The notes below the pieces were generated by a model, which saw nothing but the letters and a program-made list of their open reading frames with translations, had not been told where the DNA came from and searched no databases. This document shows, piece by piece, positions 34,201 to 42,582 of a stretch of DNA of 64,000 nt (position 1 is its first letter; every line of letters starts with the position of its first letter). Location of the stretch: the NCBI RefSeq assembly GCF_013179735.1, contig NZ_JABMEG010000001.1, forward strand, positions 682,001-746,000, given 5' to 3'. The translations under genes and the position numbers were made by a program. The DNA comes from Permianibacter fluminis. GTDB lineage: Bacteria; Pseudomonadota; Gammaproteobacteria; Enterobacterales; Permianibacteraceae.

Positions 34201-35447
34201 TAAGAGTTGCCGGCGCTAGCGTGAGGGCAAGTCACAGTGGCTGCCTGATTCACCGTCGAAAGCTTATCGACGCCATTGACTGGTGTGTAAACATAGGTAG
34301 CGGCCTGTCCCAATGCATCGGTCACGGTTGTCTGACGGTAACCTGCAGCATTTGTTCCATACACAAAAGTGGACTTTTCTACACCGTTCGCCAGCCCGCT
34401 TTCCTTGACCTTTCCGTTACTGTAGTAACTGTAAGTCGAATAGCGAACACCGTTTACGGAAATGCCGGTCAATCTGTGTCGACCACTTGAATCTTCGTAG
34501 TGATAGCTGCGAGTAACGGAGGGTATTCCGGGATATTTGACGCTGGCAAGATAGCCATAACTGTTGTAAGTGTAGGTGTAAACTTTACCTGCGGGATCGG
34601 TAATGGTGCTGACTTTGTTTCCGGACATGCTGAATTGCAGGTATTTGCCGTTAGTGTGCGTTACACGGTTGAGAAGGTTCACCCCCGAATAGGCAAAATC
34701 GTATCCCACTCCGCTTTCGTCCTTCAGCGACAAAATGAAACCAGAGCTGTTATAGCGCTCAGTTACGTTGTCTTCTGTCTTATGTGTCCATGTCCCGTCT
34801 GTTTCTTGTTTGAGTGAGGCGATGGAATTCGGCTTGCTATCATCCCAAACACCGCGCGCTGCATTCCACGTGTACATATATAAGGAGCCATCGGGCCGAG
34901 CGAGCAGAACACCAGCCATGGTGTTTATGCCGTTGCATGTGTCTGGTACACCAGGTTCAGGTCGACAGGTGATGTTGGTATAGACAAAATTCAATCTATA
35001 GTCGTAGGTACTCAGCCAATTTGCGCCAAAGATCCCTACATTGACAAGGTCTGATCGGTACTCGCGGGTCATAGCTAACGAGTACGCACCCAACGTCGCG
35101 AAATCAGGCTCTGTTTGTCGCTTTACACCCGAGGAAATCACTACAGGTCGTTTTGACGTTGGGTTTTTTTTATCGCACGGACCAGAGGTTTCGCTACTCT
35201 GTTCAGAGTCCGGGCTCTGCGGCTTGCCTCTACTTCCTGCATCCAAAAAGTAGGAAACATCTGGGCCTCCCGACCCGAATCGCGTGATCGTACAAATGGA
35301 ATTGCCATGAACGGTGAAGGGTATTCCGTCTCCCGGCGGCTTTCCGTTGCTTTGGATTTTCGGACAACGAATTATGTAGGAATCCGCTGACGCTACTGGC
35401 AAAAACTGCGCTGCAAGCATTAAAGCAAAAAAAACAAAACGGACCAT
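31245..35447 (-). CDS. RHS/YD-repeat protein with Sec signal and variable C-terminal tip
   Basis: ATG 35447 has GGGAG upstream and opens a signal peptide ([22 protein letters not shown]). Residues about 90-1250 contain dozens of YD repeats (YDxxGRLxxxxDxxG style, for example [36 protein letters not shown]), which form a large beta shell. The core ends with [40 protein letters not shown] and about 120 variable residues follow, ending CGCSQ. The 1400-aa length is normal. No VgrG, PAAR or type VI genes are nearby, so export probably uses Sec. The tip is the presumed toxin; I cannot name its activity. Confidence 0.88.
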   Translation of the reverse strand: MVRFVFFALMLAAQFLPVASADSYIIRCPKIQSNGKPPGDGIPFTVHGNSICTITRFGSGGPDVSYFLDAGSRGKPQSPDSEQSSETSGPCDKKNPTSKRPVVISSGVKRQTEPDFATLGAYSLAMTREYRSDLVNVGIFGANWLSTYDYRLNFVYTNITCRPEPGVPDTCNGINTMAGVLLARPDGSLYMYTWNAARGVWDDSKPNSIASLKQETDGTWTHKTEDNVTERYNSSGFILSLKDESGVGYDFAYSGVNLLNRVTHTNGKYLQFSMSGNKVSTITDPAGKVYTYTYNSYGYLASVKYPGIPSVTRSYHYEDSSGRHRLTGISVNGVRYSTYSYYSNGKVKESGLANGVEKSTFVYGTNAAGYRQTTVTDALGQAATYVYTPVNGVDKLSTVNQAATVTCPHASAGNSYDSRGFLDGTKDWNGNWTRYVYDDKGLLQETREGEYVYGSDYERRTFNTWDPVENWLTSTEVRDRSGGVKSRTIYAYLQSGLSKGRIQSVTRTDYTGTGTMSQEVTTYAYGYTGSLLTQVTIDGPATDINDTVVIKYDTAGNLLEESNGLGQKTVYSNYNAMGWVGRVTQPDGSYVDYTYYDNGLIKSETRYINGVATTTSYGYTALGKLASISKPGGGTSISYQYDAAGRLIEQSQYEGGISDHQWTDFETVYTYDLLSNLTKRESKRITTTETYQNGEWVVSQAFDTKFSESRDYDSRSRLLKIRGNNGQVTEFSYDSNGNLKTSKDYYGNTTTRDYDPLNRLVKVTDPANGITSLGYDAFDNLVSVTDPRGKLTAYSKDSFGYTWNTNSPDTGNSTATVLAGGRLSSFTRQDGSTASLGYDSIGRLSGISASGQSQNLLYDSCSYGNGKLCGFTDVSGSNSYAYTSWGALDTHTQVINGMSFLLDYNYDSKGRLQDIVYPGGVIVRYEYNVENDSISAIKAYVGGVWKTIVSGIGYQPFGPVAGWSFGNGLARALNFDTDWRLTSISSANVQSLSYQYLFNNNLYKVTNGINGGLTQTFGYDGLSRVKTVTGGGAQTIGYDANGNRTTSTSGGYSYNYGTDSTSNKLTSVARTGLARSFTSDGRGNITNMTDADGASLAMTYSGFNHVSAVSRNGVSTSYLTNALNQRVYKSNGSGTYRYLYDPAGNLAAETGNGTSTLNTIYVRFGGEVVGLIRNNVLYYVHNDHLGRPEVVTDSAKTVKWRASNYAFDRTVTTDTIGGLNIGFPGQYFDQESGLWYNWHRYYDASIGRYIQSDPIGLAGGLNTYAYVSNNPISFIDPLGLLEEGATSAMCGFMDKANGDAFVAFGYANSARKENGAESWNNPSLRDAENYLYAYSAVAAYGDNPAVVEMGVNFHAALKPLGRLFGVKTSPYSLSAHAAGMEGVQDAKAGTNPSSKCGCSQ

Positions 35448-35797
35448 GTACTCAACTCCCAAAGTTATTTTTCTGTTAATCCGACATACCTGTTGAGTGC
35501 CACTAAAATTTGAACCACTAGTATGTGGCCGCAGCGTTAGCCGATGCCTACTAAGGAAATACTTGCTGTTCCCAAAGTTTTGGAGCATCGCTTTAGGAGT
35601 GCTGGTAAACGCATTGCAGAGATGTCCTTTTTGGGAGCGGTTTCATCTTCCGCCGTTCATCAGTGATCCACCCAACTCACTGGACTCGCTAACCCCGCAC
35701 GGGTCACTCAGTACAGGGCCCGTCTTGGCTTGGAGCACCACATCACTACTGACATAGCCGACGTGCAAACTCCAGTTGAGCCCAAATGCCCATCGTG

Positions 35798-36031
35798 TCA
35801 GCTCTGCGCTGCAGCGGCCTCAATCCCATTGACCACCACGTTGTGTTCTGCATTCGACAGGCCTTGATCGAGGACATCGATGTGGATATTGCCATTGAAG
35901 CTATCGACAATTTGCCAAGTACCGTTGGCACTCGAGGTATCGAGTGAAGTTGGATGGCCAATACAGGCCATCAAAACTGCACTAACAGATAACGCAGACA
36001 GACCTTTCGGGTCGCAGGTGGGCAACTTCAT
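35798..36031 (-). CDS. Short putative lipoprotein
   Basis: The 77-aa product from ATG 36031 has a lipobox-like LSVSAVLMAC near residue 20, followed by a short polar part. It lies 350 bases upstream of the RHS gene on the same strand. Support is limited to the signal-like start and placement; it may not be real. Confidence 0.35.
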   Translation of the reverse strand: MKLPTCDPKGLSALSVSAVLMACIGHPTSLDTSSANGTWQIVDSFNGNIHIDVLDQGLSNAEHNVVVNGIEAAAAQS

Positions 36032-36268
36032 TTGGGAACTTCCTTGTTTCTTGTTTATTTGTGGTTTTTTTGACCGACACAATAACGGACGACTGTCGGT
36101 AACGTCGTGACGCTAAAGGCCAGCCCGCAGACTGTCAAGCTGGCGTTCTATGATCTTCGGCAAGCATCCCATTTACTGCATGCACCTTTCTGGCTTGGCA
36201 ACGGCGTCCTCACAGAGGGCTGCGGGCAAAGGCGACCATCTGACCAGTTTCGCTAGCGAAACTGGCCG
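36032..36268. other. Gap with a perfect palindrome
   Basis: CCAGTTTCGC-TA-GCGAAACTGG (36244-36265) is a perfect inverted repeat at the end of the following leftward gene. It has no T-run, so it is either a factor-dependent stop or a protein site. Nothing else is visible. Confidence 0.45.
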
Positions 36269-36808
36269 TCACCATGTCTTGCTGTAAGGTGCGAAAAGCT
36301 GATTGACGAAATCGGCGCATACGCTGAGGTATATGGCGCTATCAGGCGTCAAGGTTGCACCGCCGTGGGCAAAGTTATTTCGGAGTCGTCGCAGGCTCTC
36401 GAAAAGGCGAATGCAATAAACGTTCTCCAGTGATGGGCTTGCAATATGTCGAAACCCGCTATCAGCAAGCCACCCTTCCGTTTCAGCTCGGTCAAGAATG
36501 CTTTTCAAGGAGTCCCTTGCCGAGGCGTTCGCCCGGATACGTAGTGCCTGTTCGATTATTCGGAACGTCTTAAACTGGACCTCAGGCGCCAGCGTCATCA
36601 TGAAGTAGGTGTATAGCGCCATGTTTCTGGCGATATTGAATTGCTCACGCACTGCTTGCGGCACGCCATCGTGCATGCGAATTTCGCTGACAATGAAGTG
36701 GAGCCGCTCCAGAGTGGGGACGCCGTCTATCACCTGACCAAGCAGATGGTGGCGCTCATCCATTCGCAGGACCTCATTCAGGGTCTTTAATTCTTCCAGT
36801 AGTGCCAT
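36269..36808 (-). CDS. HEPN-like protein with RxxxxH motif
   Basis: The all-helical 179-aa protein has LRRLRNNFAHGGATL near the C-terminus; R143 and H148 form the Rx4H motif of HEPN ribonucleases. The N-terminal part (LLEELKTLNEVLRMDERHHLLGQVIDGVPTLERL) is not recognised. HEPN proteins often act as RNases in toxin or phage-defence systems. It lies in the cargo behind the tns operon next to another helical protein with a similar motif. Confidence 0.5.
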   Translation of the reverse strand: MALLEELKTLNEVLRMDERHHLLGQVIDGVPTLERLHFIVSEIRMHDGVPQAVREQFNIARNMALYTYFMMTLAPEVQFKTFRIIEQALRIRANASARDSLKSILDRAETEGWLADSGFRHIASPSLENVYCIRLFESLRRLRNNFAHGGATLTPDSAIYLSVCADFVNQLFAPYSKTW

Positions 36809-36999
36809 CGTTAATTCTTGGGCTTAGTCAGTCGGTGCCTACATGTATTCATCTAGTTCTCGCCATTGCTTGACAGGGCCCCAGCCCAGATCAGCCAAGG
36901 CGGTCTCCACCGGCAGTATCGCCAAGGTCGGCTGTGCATCTTGTAAAACAAAGAATGTATCTGGCAACAGTTGGTCGCCATGGAAAGGTGCTGTTTGAG

Positions 37000-37668
37000 T
37001 TAAGAGCTTTCCTGTTTGGATGTGGCCAGAATTTCTGGCGGCAAACACTCCCGAAAGTCACGTTGTATCGCAGGGACGCTTCCGTACAGCCTCGAATCGC
37101 GCGAAAGGACGACCATCACGATGCCAACCATGATCAGAAGTCCATTCGACATTTTGATGGCCTCTTCCAGAAGTGGACGTGGCAACCCGTTCTCTGAGCG
37201 CCTAATGGCATGTATTCCGCCATGGGCGAAAGAGCTCAATTGTTTCCAAGCAGAGCGCTTGAACTCGTCTAGCATTCGGAGCAGTTCTTTTATGAGCTCG
37301 TTGTTTCCTGCTACGCCTGGAAGCGCATTCAACATCTTTTGAAGGGATGGAAGCTTGTTTGCCTCTTCGTCGGATTCTTGTGTCAAATCGCTGTTGAGAA
37401 GGTCAACCCAGTGTTCTGCCGCGGCGTATAGTACCCAGACTGCCCGTGCGATGGACTCGTACTGCAATCGGATGAGCGCGATAGCCGAGATCAGGTTCTG
37501 ATGCGCTATCAGCAACCGCGTGCTGTTGCCATGCTCAAATGACAACTTGCAAAGATTGCGAACAACCACCGCCCGCTTGTTCGTCGCAGGCGGTACTGTC
37601 TCGATTAAATTCACCAGCGCTCGCTCTAGTTCAAGCGAGCGCTGAAGCATGGTCTCGATATCCATCAA
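37000..37668 (-). CDS. Helical protein with FAHGG motif (DUF6988-like)
   Basis: The 222-aa protein contains LISAIALIRLQYESIARAVWVLYAA and KQLSSFAHGGIHAIRR. I associate the pattern with an uncharacterised family in defence contexts; the SFAHGG segment matches that of the neighbouring HEPN-like protein but the preceding Arg of Rx4H is not clear. The 190 bases between the two genes hold a short open stretch (ETALADLGWGPVKQW) that may be a remnant. Confidence 0.5.
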   Translation of the reverse strand: MMDIETMLQRSLELERALVNLIETVPPATNKRAVVVRNLCKLSFEHGNSTRLLIAHQNLISAIALIRLQYESIARAVWVLYAAAEHWVDLLNSDLTQESDEEANKLPSLQKMLNALPGVAGNNELIKELLRMLDEFKRSAWKQLSSFAHGGIHAIRRSENGLPRPLLEEAIKMSNGLLIMVGIVMVVLSRDSRLYGSVPAIQRDFRECLPPEILATSKQESS

Positions 37669-37749
37669 GTTTCGTCCGTATTGATGCTTTTATCGGCAAT
37701 GCCCTTGGCCGGACCGCAGTCAACCTAGGTGCCTGCGTTTATCACTGTA

Positions 37750-38511
37750 TCAATAATCCAGCAGCTCATTGCCCGCTCGTGCGGCATTAACCACTGCGCT
37801 GGAGTCAACAGATAGGTGCTCGTAAGGGCGAGCACCACTCAAGTAGCCATTGGGCGCATGAAACCAGAACGCAATTGCCCACGCGCTGGTGCCGTTCGCA
37901 AAGGACGCCATGATCTGTTTGATCTCAGGGCGCGGGGTGCCATGGACGGGGTCAAACTGATAAGCAGGAAATATTTCCACATTGCCAACGGTGACGGAAA
38001 ATATTTCCTGCCCGGCAGTTAGCTCCGCAATGACTTCGCCAGCACACTCAGCCGAAAGCCCCATCCGTTTGGCTACTCCTTGGTAATCCAAATGCTCAAC
38101 GCTGGAGATAATGTCGTAGCGCAGCTCAGCACCAAGCAGCCGCTGTCTTGTCGTGCCCTCCTGCAGCAACTCTGGCTGGGTAATCAACTCGAATGCCTCT
38201 CTTTGCTGTGACGCTTCATCCTTATTCATGTTTTCGCCATCCCTGATGGCAGGCCCCCAGCCTATGGCCGTCAGCGCCACCTCAAGCGCCTCGACAGCTT
38301 GTCGCCTTGAAGCGTCTCTGGCGAGAGCGAAGTCCTGTTGCGGAACCACACATTTGCCGGTCGTCGAGGTCATGCCATCGATAACGAAGATACCCCTGCC
38401 GCCCGGGTCAGTCGCCAGCAACACATAAATGCCTCGCCCCTCGTAACCTTTGATATCCCAACCCCAGCCGCCGTCATCCCGGCGCCAAACCCGATCCACC
38501 CTGACAGTCAT
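37750..38511 (-). CDS. ParS/MbcA-like protein coupled to tniQ
   Basis: The start overlaps the upstream tniQ stop as ATGA, making it the sixth gene of the tns operon. The last 70 residues (PRPEIKQIMASFANGTSAWAIAFWFHAPNGYLSGARPYEHLSVDSSAVVNAARAGNELL) match the toxin-binding domain of MbcA/ParS antitoxins. The first 90 residues (VWRRDDGGWGWDIKGYEGRGIYVLLATDPGGRGIFVIDGM) are not recognised. No toxin gene follows. It may be a regulator of transposition or an addiction/anti-toxin device; function unknown. Confidence 0.6.
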   Translation of the reverse strand: MTVRVDRVWRRDDGGWGWDIKGYEGRGIYVLLATDPGGRGIFVIDGMTSTTGKCVVPQQDFALARDASRRQAVEALEVALTAIGWGPAIRDGENMNKDEASQQREAFELITQPELLQEGTTRQRLLGAELRYDIISSVEHLDYQGVAKRMGLSAECAGEVIAELTAGQEIFSVTVGNVEIFPAYQFDPVHGTPRPEIKQIMASFANGTSAWAIAFWFHAPNGYLSGARPYEHLSVDSSAVVNAARAGNELLDY

Positions 38512-40223
38512 GATGTAGCACCTCGAAGCAGGCTTTCGGGGATATCAAGGCGACGGTAGATATTCATCCGACAGCCGTCGACTGCCGGCCCATGCACTGG
38601 GGTAATGCCTTTCTTCGCGAGCCGCGCTGCCAACCAGCGCGGAGACTGCTGGTTCCGTTTGGCCAATGACGATGCCAGCACATACTCCTGCCGAAAGGCC
38701 GCAATAGCTCGGTCGGCTTCACTATGCGACAGCGGTGTCCGCGGGCATGAAAGCGCCTTATTTGCGATCAAGTGCTGAGCGACCTCGGGCTTGATGTGCA
38801 GCCGTGCAGCCAAGCCTGTCGGATACACCCACTGCTGAGACCGATGAATTCTGGCCCAGTCTCGTACCTCTGCCTTTGAGAAACAAAAACGCTGGATACC
38901 GGGTTCACTTGTTGGATGGCGGTAGATTGCCAACTCTCCAGCCATAACGGCCCGAACCAAGATCGCCGTGAGGCCGCGCTCAAGCAGCAGCGCATGCTTG
39001 GTTGCACGGTTGAACGACAATGCGTCCACCGGCAGCCCCGGCAACACGCGTGCTTCCCATCGAGACAGTAATTGCGCGAGCGCTGCGCCAGAGAAGTACG
39101 AAGCCATGCCGGCTTTGGTCGCTGGCAATACCGGTTGCAGGAAACCGGCGTGGACAACCGACCGAAACTGGGCCTTGTTGAGGCCAAGTCGATTCGCTGC
39201 CGCAGTTCCATCGAACAGGCCTTGCAGTTCGGCTTTCAGATGCACTACGGATGCCTGCTCGATGACCGTCAACGTTCGACCCCGTTCAGACGGTCGCTCC
39301 AGTGCATTGAGTTTGCCGATGTCAGTCAACCGACTGAGTACTGCCGGTGCAACCTCCAACTCCTGGGCCGCTGCCGATACGGTAAGCCAGCGATTTTGCT
39401 CACGGACGCGTTCAGTCGCTAGCCGATGGCGCCCGTTCAACGCTCTTCGCGCATGCAGGTCCTGCTTTAACTCAAAACGGACTCGAACCGGATCACGCGG
39501 GAGATGTTTGCAAAGCTGGCGAAGCTGACGGCCGAACGCCGTGAACAGCAGAGACTCTCTCGACTTGGGCAGGGCGCAGACGCTGCGCCAGTACAGGTCA
39601 TCGAGAAAACCGTCGAAGGCGTGAGGCCAACTCTTCAACTGCGCCAGTCCTGCCAACAGAAGCGATTTGCGCGTCTCCACGGTGCGGCCATGGCGCTTGT
39701 GCAATGGTGTGTCACGGCCATTGGTGCAGGAGTAGGCGCCGATCAATATGGCCAACTTCAAGCGATGTGCCTTGCCAATTCGAGGCAACCCTGGCGCCCG
39801 TTTGCGTTCACTGGTCAGCCACTGAAATGTCTTCTCATCAAGCTCGGTGACCGAATTTTCAGGAACTTGGTCGAGGCGCATGCCACAGTCACAACGCAAT
39901 AACTGTTCACGTTGCCAGCGAAGCGGTGTTTGGCAACCGGGACAAGTATCGAGAAGCCAAGTTTGGTGTTGCTGGCACCAGAGTGAATCATCGCGATCCC
40001 ACTCGCGAAGAAAATGTCCGCCCTCCTTCAAACACCTGCTACAGCACTTCGACAAACCATGTCGCAGTGCGGCCCTCGCATGATTCAGCAGTACTCGGCC
40101 TGGCAATCCATTCTGGTTGGCCTTGCGGACGAGATGTCCGGTCACGGACTCACCGGCAGCGCGCACCGGCCGCCGTGGCATCGGCACCGACCGAGCCGTC
40201 TCATGCACAGAGTGGAATGACAT
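38508..40223 (-). CDS. tniQ: TniQ/TnsD-like target-selection protein 2
   Basis: The 571-aa protein starts at ATG 40223, preceded by GGAGG. A zinc-finger module CCSRCLKEGGHFL... WCQQHQTWLLDTCPGCQTPL plus RCDCG near residues 60-120 is the TniQ signature; the long C-terminal part has repeated helix-turn-helix-like segments (WLTVSAAAQELEVAPAVLSRLTDIGKL; TAAANRLGLNKAQFRSVVHAGFL). TnsD proteins of this design bind a specific chromosomal site. With insertion next to gyrB, this is a candidate reader of the gyrB 3' end. Confidence 0.82.
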   Translation of the reverse strand: MSFHSVHETARSVPMPRRPVRAAGESVTGHLVRKANQNGLPGRVLLNHARAALRHGLSKCCSRCLKEGGHFLREWDRDDSLWCQQHQTWLLDTCPGCQTPLRWQREQLLRCDCGMRLDQVPENSVTELDEKTFQWLTSERKRAPGLPRIGKAHRLKLAILIGAYSCTNGRDTPLHKRHGRTVETRKSLLLAGLAQLKSWPHAFDGFLDDLYWRSVCALPKSRESLLFTAFGRQLRQLCKHLPRDPVRVRFELKQDLHARRALNGRHRLATERVREQNRWLTVSAAAQELEVAPAVLSRLTDIGKLNALERPSERGRTLTVIEQASVVHLKAELQGLFDGTAAANRLGLNKAQFRSVVHAGFLQPVLPATKAGMASYFSGAALAQLLSRWEARVLPGLPVDALSFNRATKHALLLERGLTAILVRAVMAGELAIYRHPTSEPGIQRFCFSKAEVRDWARIHRSQQWVYPTGLAARLHIKPEVAQHLIANKALSCPRTPLSHSEADRAIAAFRQEYVLASSLAKRNQQSPRWLAARLAKKGITPVHGPAVDGCRMNIYRRLDIPESLLRGATS

Positions 40224-41619
40224 ATTGACCTCCTTCCTGCTTTGCTTGCCACGTCGCCAAAGCCTGACGAGTGACGCCAATGTCGTTGCGATAGTTGCCC
40301 GTCTTGTCGATGAGATAGCAACGAATTAGCTGATTCGCGATGGCAGTTTCTGCGTGCATAAGCTGACGTTCCGGCAAAGCATGCTCAATCTCGCCCAACG
40401 ATATGTAGTGCTCACTTTTTTCACGGCTACCGACAACCAAGCGGCGAACCAAGAGTTCAAACGCATCGAGCGATTGTTGGCGGTGCGTTTGAAACTGGAA
40501 GCGCTTTGCACGTGCACTCCGCTGTACCGGCACTTGCTCGGATGAATGCCGTACCTTCTTCGGCCTTGCGCGATTCAGCCGACGTAGCGAGACCACAGCC
40601 TTTTGCGATTGGTAATAGCCTGGCAATTTCAAAGACCACTGACAGGTACAACTGCTGAGCTTGGGTCGCCTGATCGCATGGACTGTTGGCAACCGAACAT
40701 CACCTGGTTCATGGCTGGAGTGAGTTCGGGCTCGGTCGACAAGCACCAGAAAATCCTCGGCCAGCAATGCCGGCAACCACCTGAAACTGTCGGTGGGTAC
40801 CGGAAGTGGCCATGTCGACGCGACTTCGCCTTGGTTGAGCGCTCGCCCCAACCATCGGCAAGCCGCCAGAAATCCGGTGTCGTTTCGTGGTGGCGGAAAG
40901 CGCTGCGCCAACGCTGCTATGAGAACAAACCGCCAATTGGCGGCATTGCTGAGCAGCCAGTCGCGACATGCAGTGAAATAGCACTGCTGCTCGGCAAAGG
41001 ACGGATCTTTGGGCCGTGGTAGCGCTGTGGAAACCAACGAACGCAGCACGGAAGGTCGCTGCGTTAACGGCACCGACCAGAGTCCCGCCAGGATATCGAC
41101 GGTCGGGCTCTCGCTGGCACCTGACAGCCAGGCATGCACCGCTTGCGCGGTGCATGCCTCGGCTTCATTGCAGGGAAGTTTCGAAAAATGGATGATTGCT
41201 GTTCGGCAGGTTTGACACCGCTGATGCACAAGCCATGTCCACGAGGTTGGCGTTCGACAGTTCGGGCAATACGCGTGCAACTTGATCCCGTGGCGCACAC
41301 AAACCGCGAAATAAGGATGTGCCGCGATCATTGACAGCTTGCTACCCTCGGCAATACAGGCCGTACACAGGGCACCGGCGAGCCACGTGTCGTCCTCTTG
41401 CTCGGATCGGCGTGAGAACATCATCGCGGCACAGAGCTGCTGCTGTTTGATGATGTCGAGATAGCCGTTAACCGGATTTTCGACTACTGCTGCAGTAATG
41501 ACTTTGCGATTCGGCCGCGAAGCCGTGTAGCCATTGGCGCGCAAAGCTCGGTTTACCAGTGATGCCGGAAACTCATCAGCTCCCGTTGCGGGTCGGCGGA
41601 CCAAACGAAGTGTCATCAA
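40201..41619 (-). CDS. tniQ: TniQ/TnsD-like target-selection protein 1
   Basis: The 472-aa protein shares the TniQ zinc-binding pattern: LCTACIAEGSKLSMIAAHPYFAVCVRHGIKLHAYCPNCRTPTSWTW followed by CQTC. Its ATG overlaps the tnsC stop (ATGA), and its end overlaps the next tniQ by 23 bases. TniQ links TnsC to the target-site reader. Two successive tniQ genes without cas genes suggest two protein-directed targeting routes or a division between adaptor and DNA reader. Confidence 0.8.
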   Translation of the reverse strand: MMTLRLVRRPATGADEFPASLVNRALRANGYTASRPNRKVITAAVVENPVNGYLDIIKQQQLCAAMMFSRRSEQEDDTWLAGALCTACIAEGSKLSMIAAHPYFAVCVRHGIKLHAYCPNCRTPTSWTWLVHQRCQTCRTAIIHFSKLPCNEAEACTAQAVHAWLSGASESPTVDILAGLWSVPLTQRPSVLRSLVSTALPRPKDPSFAEQQCYFTACRDWLLSNAANWRFVLIAALAQRFPPPRNDTGFLAACRWLGRALNQGEVASTWPLPVPTDSFRWLPALLAEDFLVLVDRARTHSSHEPGDVRLPTVHAIRRPKLSSCTCQWSLKLPGYYQSQKAVVSLRRLNRARPKKVRHSSEQVPVQRSARAKRFQFQTHRQQSLDAFELLVRRLVVGSREKSEHYISLGEIEHALPERQLMHAETAIANQLIRCYLIDKTGNYRNDIGVTRQALATWQAKQEGGQYVIPLCA

Positions 41620-42566
41620 GCGGCCCTCCGTGTGACGTGAGCGACATTCACCGGCGCGAACGGCTCATACACACCGACCAAGGCGCGCATCCGAAAATCG
41701 GGGTGAAACGGGTTGTCTTCATTCTTGGCGCCAGGCCAGACATAGCGCTGAAACGACAGCTCCAAGTGCTCACGGCTGATGAAATCAGCACCATTTTCGA
41801 GCGCGATATCGCCGGCCAGGCCCACCACTTTGTTGAGGTAATCGATCAAGCCATTTGAGGCAAACCACAACGGCAACAACAGGTTTTCGGTTGAGATGCG
41901 CTGAGTTTGCTCAAACGGCAGCATCGCCTCCAACTTGCGGAGGTAGCGAAAGAACTCCTGCTGATCTGTGGCAGTCTCGACCGAGAACGGCTTGATGACA
42001 TGGTCCAGATTGAAGCGCCGGCGGAACTGTTCGTTGGATTGGCGAATCAACCCCGTACGCGGCAGGCCAACCAGCACAAGAGACACTGGTAGGTCTTCGA
42101 GCAAAACTTTCAGCCAATCACCCATTTCGGCAACAGCATCTTGACCGCGGCGGTCAATGAAGTGCTGGAACTCATCAAGCACGATCACTTTCGTCTTGCA
42201 GCCCTGCAACAGTGTACGTAGCTGTTTGGTGAGCTGGTCCTGGTCGGGTCGGCCCAACACCACGGCGCCCATCGCGCCAATGACATTTCGGGCGACCGAT
42301 TTGGCGGTGGGTCGAGACGGTAAGGTGGCGCATACCACCGGAATTTCGTCGCCTTCGGGGCCATTACTAATCGGATGGTTCTGTCGAAATATTCGGCAAA
42401 GCGTCGACTTGCCGGTACCGGACTCCCCGCACAGCGTGGCGTTAAGCGTCCCGTTCGACTGATAAATCATTTCGAGAGTATCCAGCGCGCGCGCGAATCC
42501 TCTATGGAGAACAGGCGTGTGCGAAACAGCGGCTTCAATGTGCTTGTAACAATTAACCGAACTCAT
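41616..42566 (-). CDS. tnsC: Transposition AAA+ ATPase (TnsC/TniB)
   Basis: The 316-aa AAA+ protein has Walker A GESGTGKS (47-54) and Walker B VIVLDEFQHF (Asp131-Glu132), then GLPRTGLI (sensor region) and RRRFNLDHV. TnsC forms filaments on target DNA and signals from TniQ to TnsA/TnsB. It lies 16 bases after tnsB. Confidence 0.93.
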   Translation of the reverse strand: MSSVNCYKHIEAAVSHTPVLHRGFARALDTLEMIYQSNGTLNATLCGESGTGKSTLCRIFRQNHPISNGPEGDEIPVVCATLPSRPTAKSVARNVIGAMGAVVLGRPDQDQLTKQLRTLLQGCKTKVIVLDEFQHFIDRRGQDAVAEMGDWLKVLLEDLPVSLVLVGLPRTGLIRQSNEQFRRRFNLDHVIKPFSVETATDQQEFFRYLRKLEAMLPFEQTQRISTENLLLPLWFASNGLIDYLNKVVGLAGDIALENGADFISREHLELSFQRYVWPGAKNEDNPFHPDFRMRALVGVYEPFAPVNVAHVTRRAA

Positions 42567-42582
42567 GATTACACCCCCTCGC

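Noticed and set aside
36839-37048. 69-aa minus-strand frame with ALADLGWGPVKQW
   Set aside because: It overlaps the end of the 222-aa gene and only a few residues resemble the AIGWGPA segment of the ParS-like protein.
38408-41850. CRISPR array or Cas genes near the two tniQ genes
   Set aside because: I looked for regularly spaced repeats and Cas proteins in the tns region and found none, so an RNA-guided Tn7 type is not supported.
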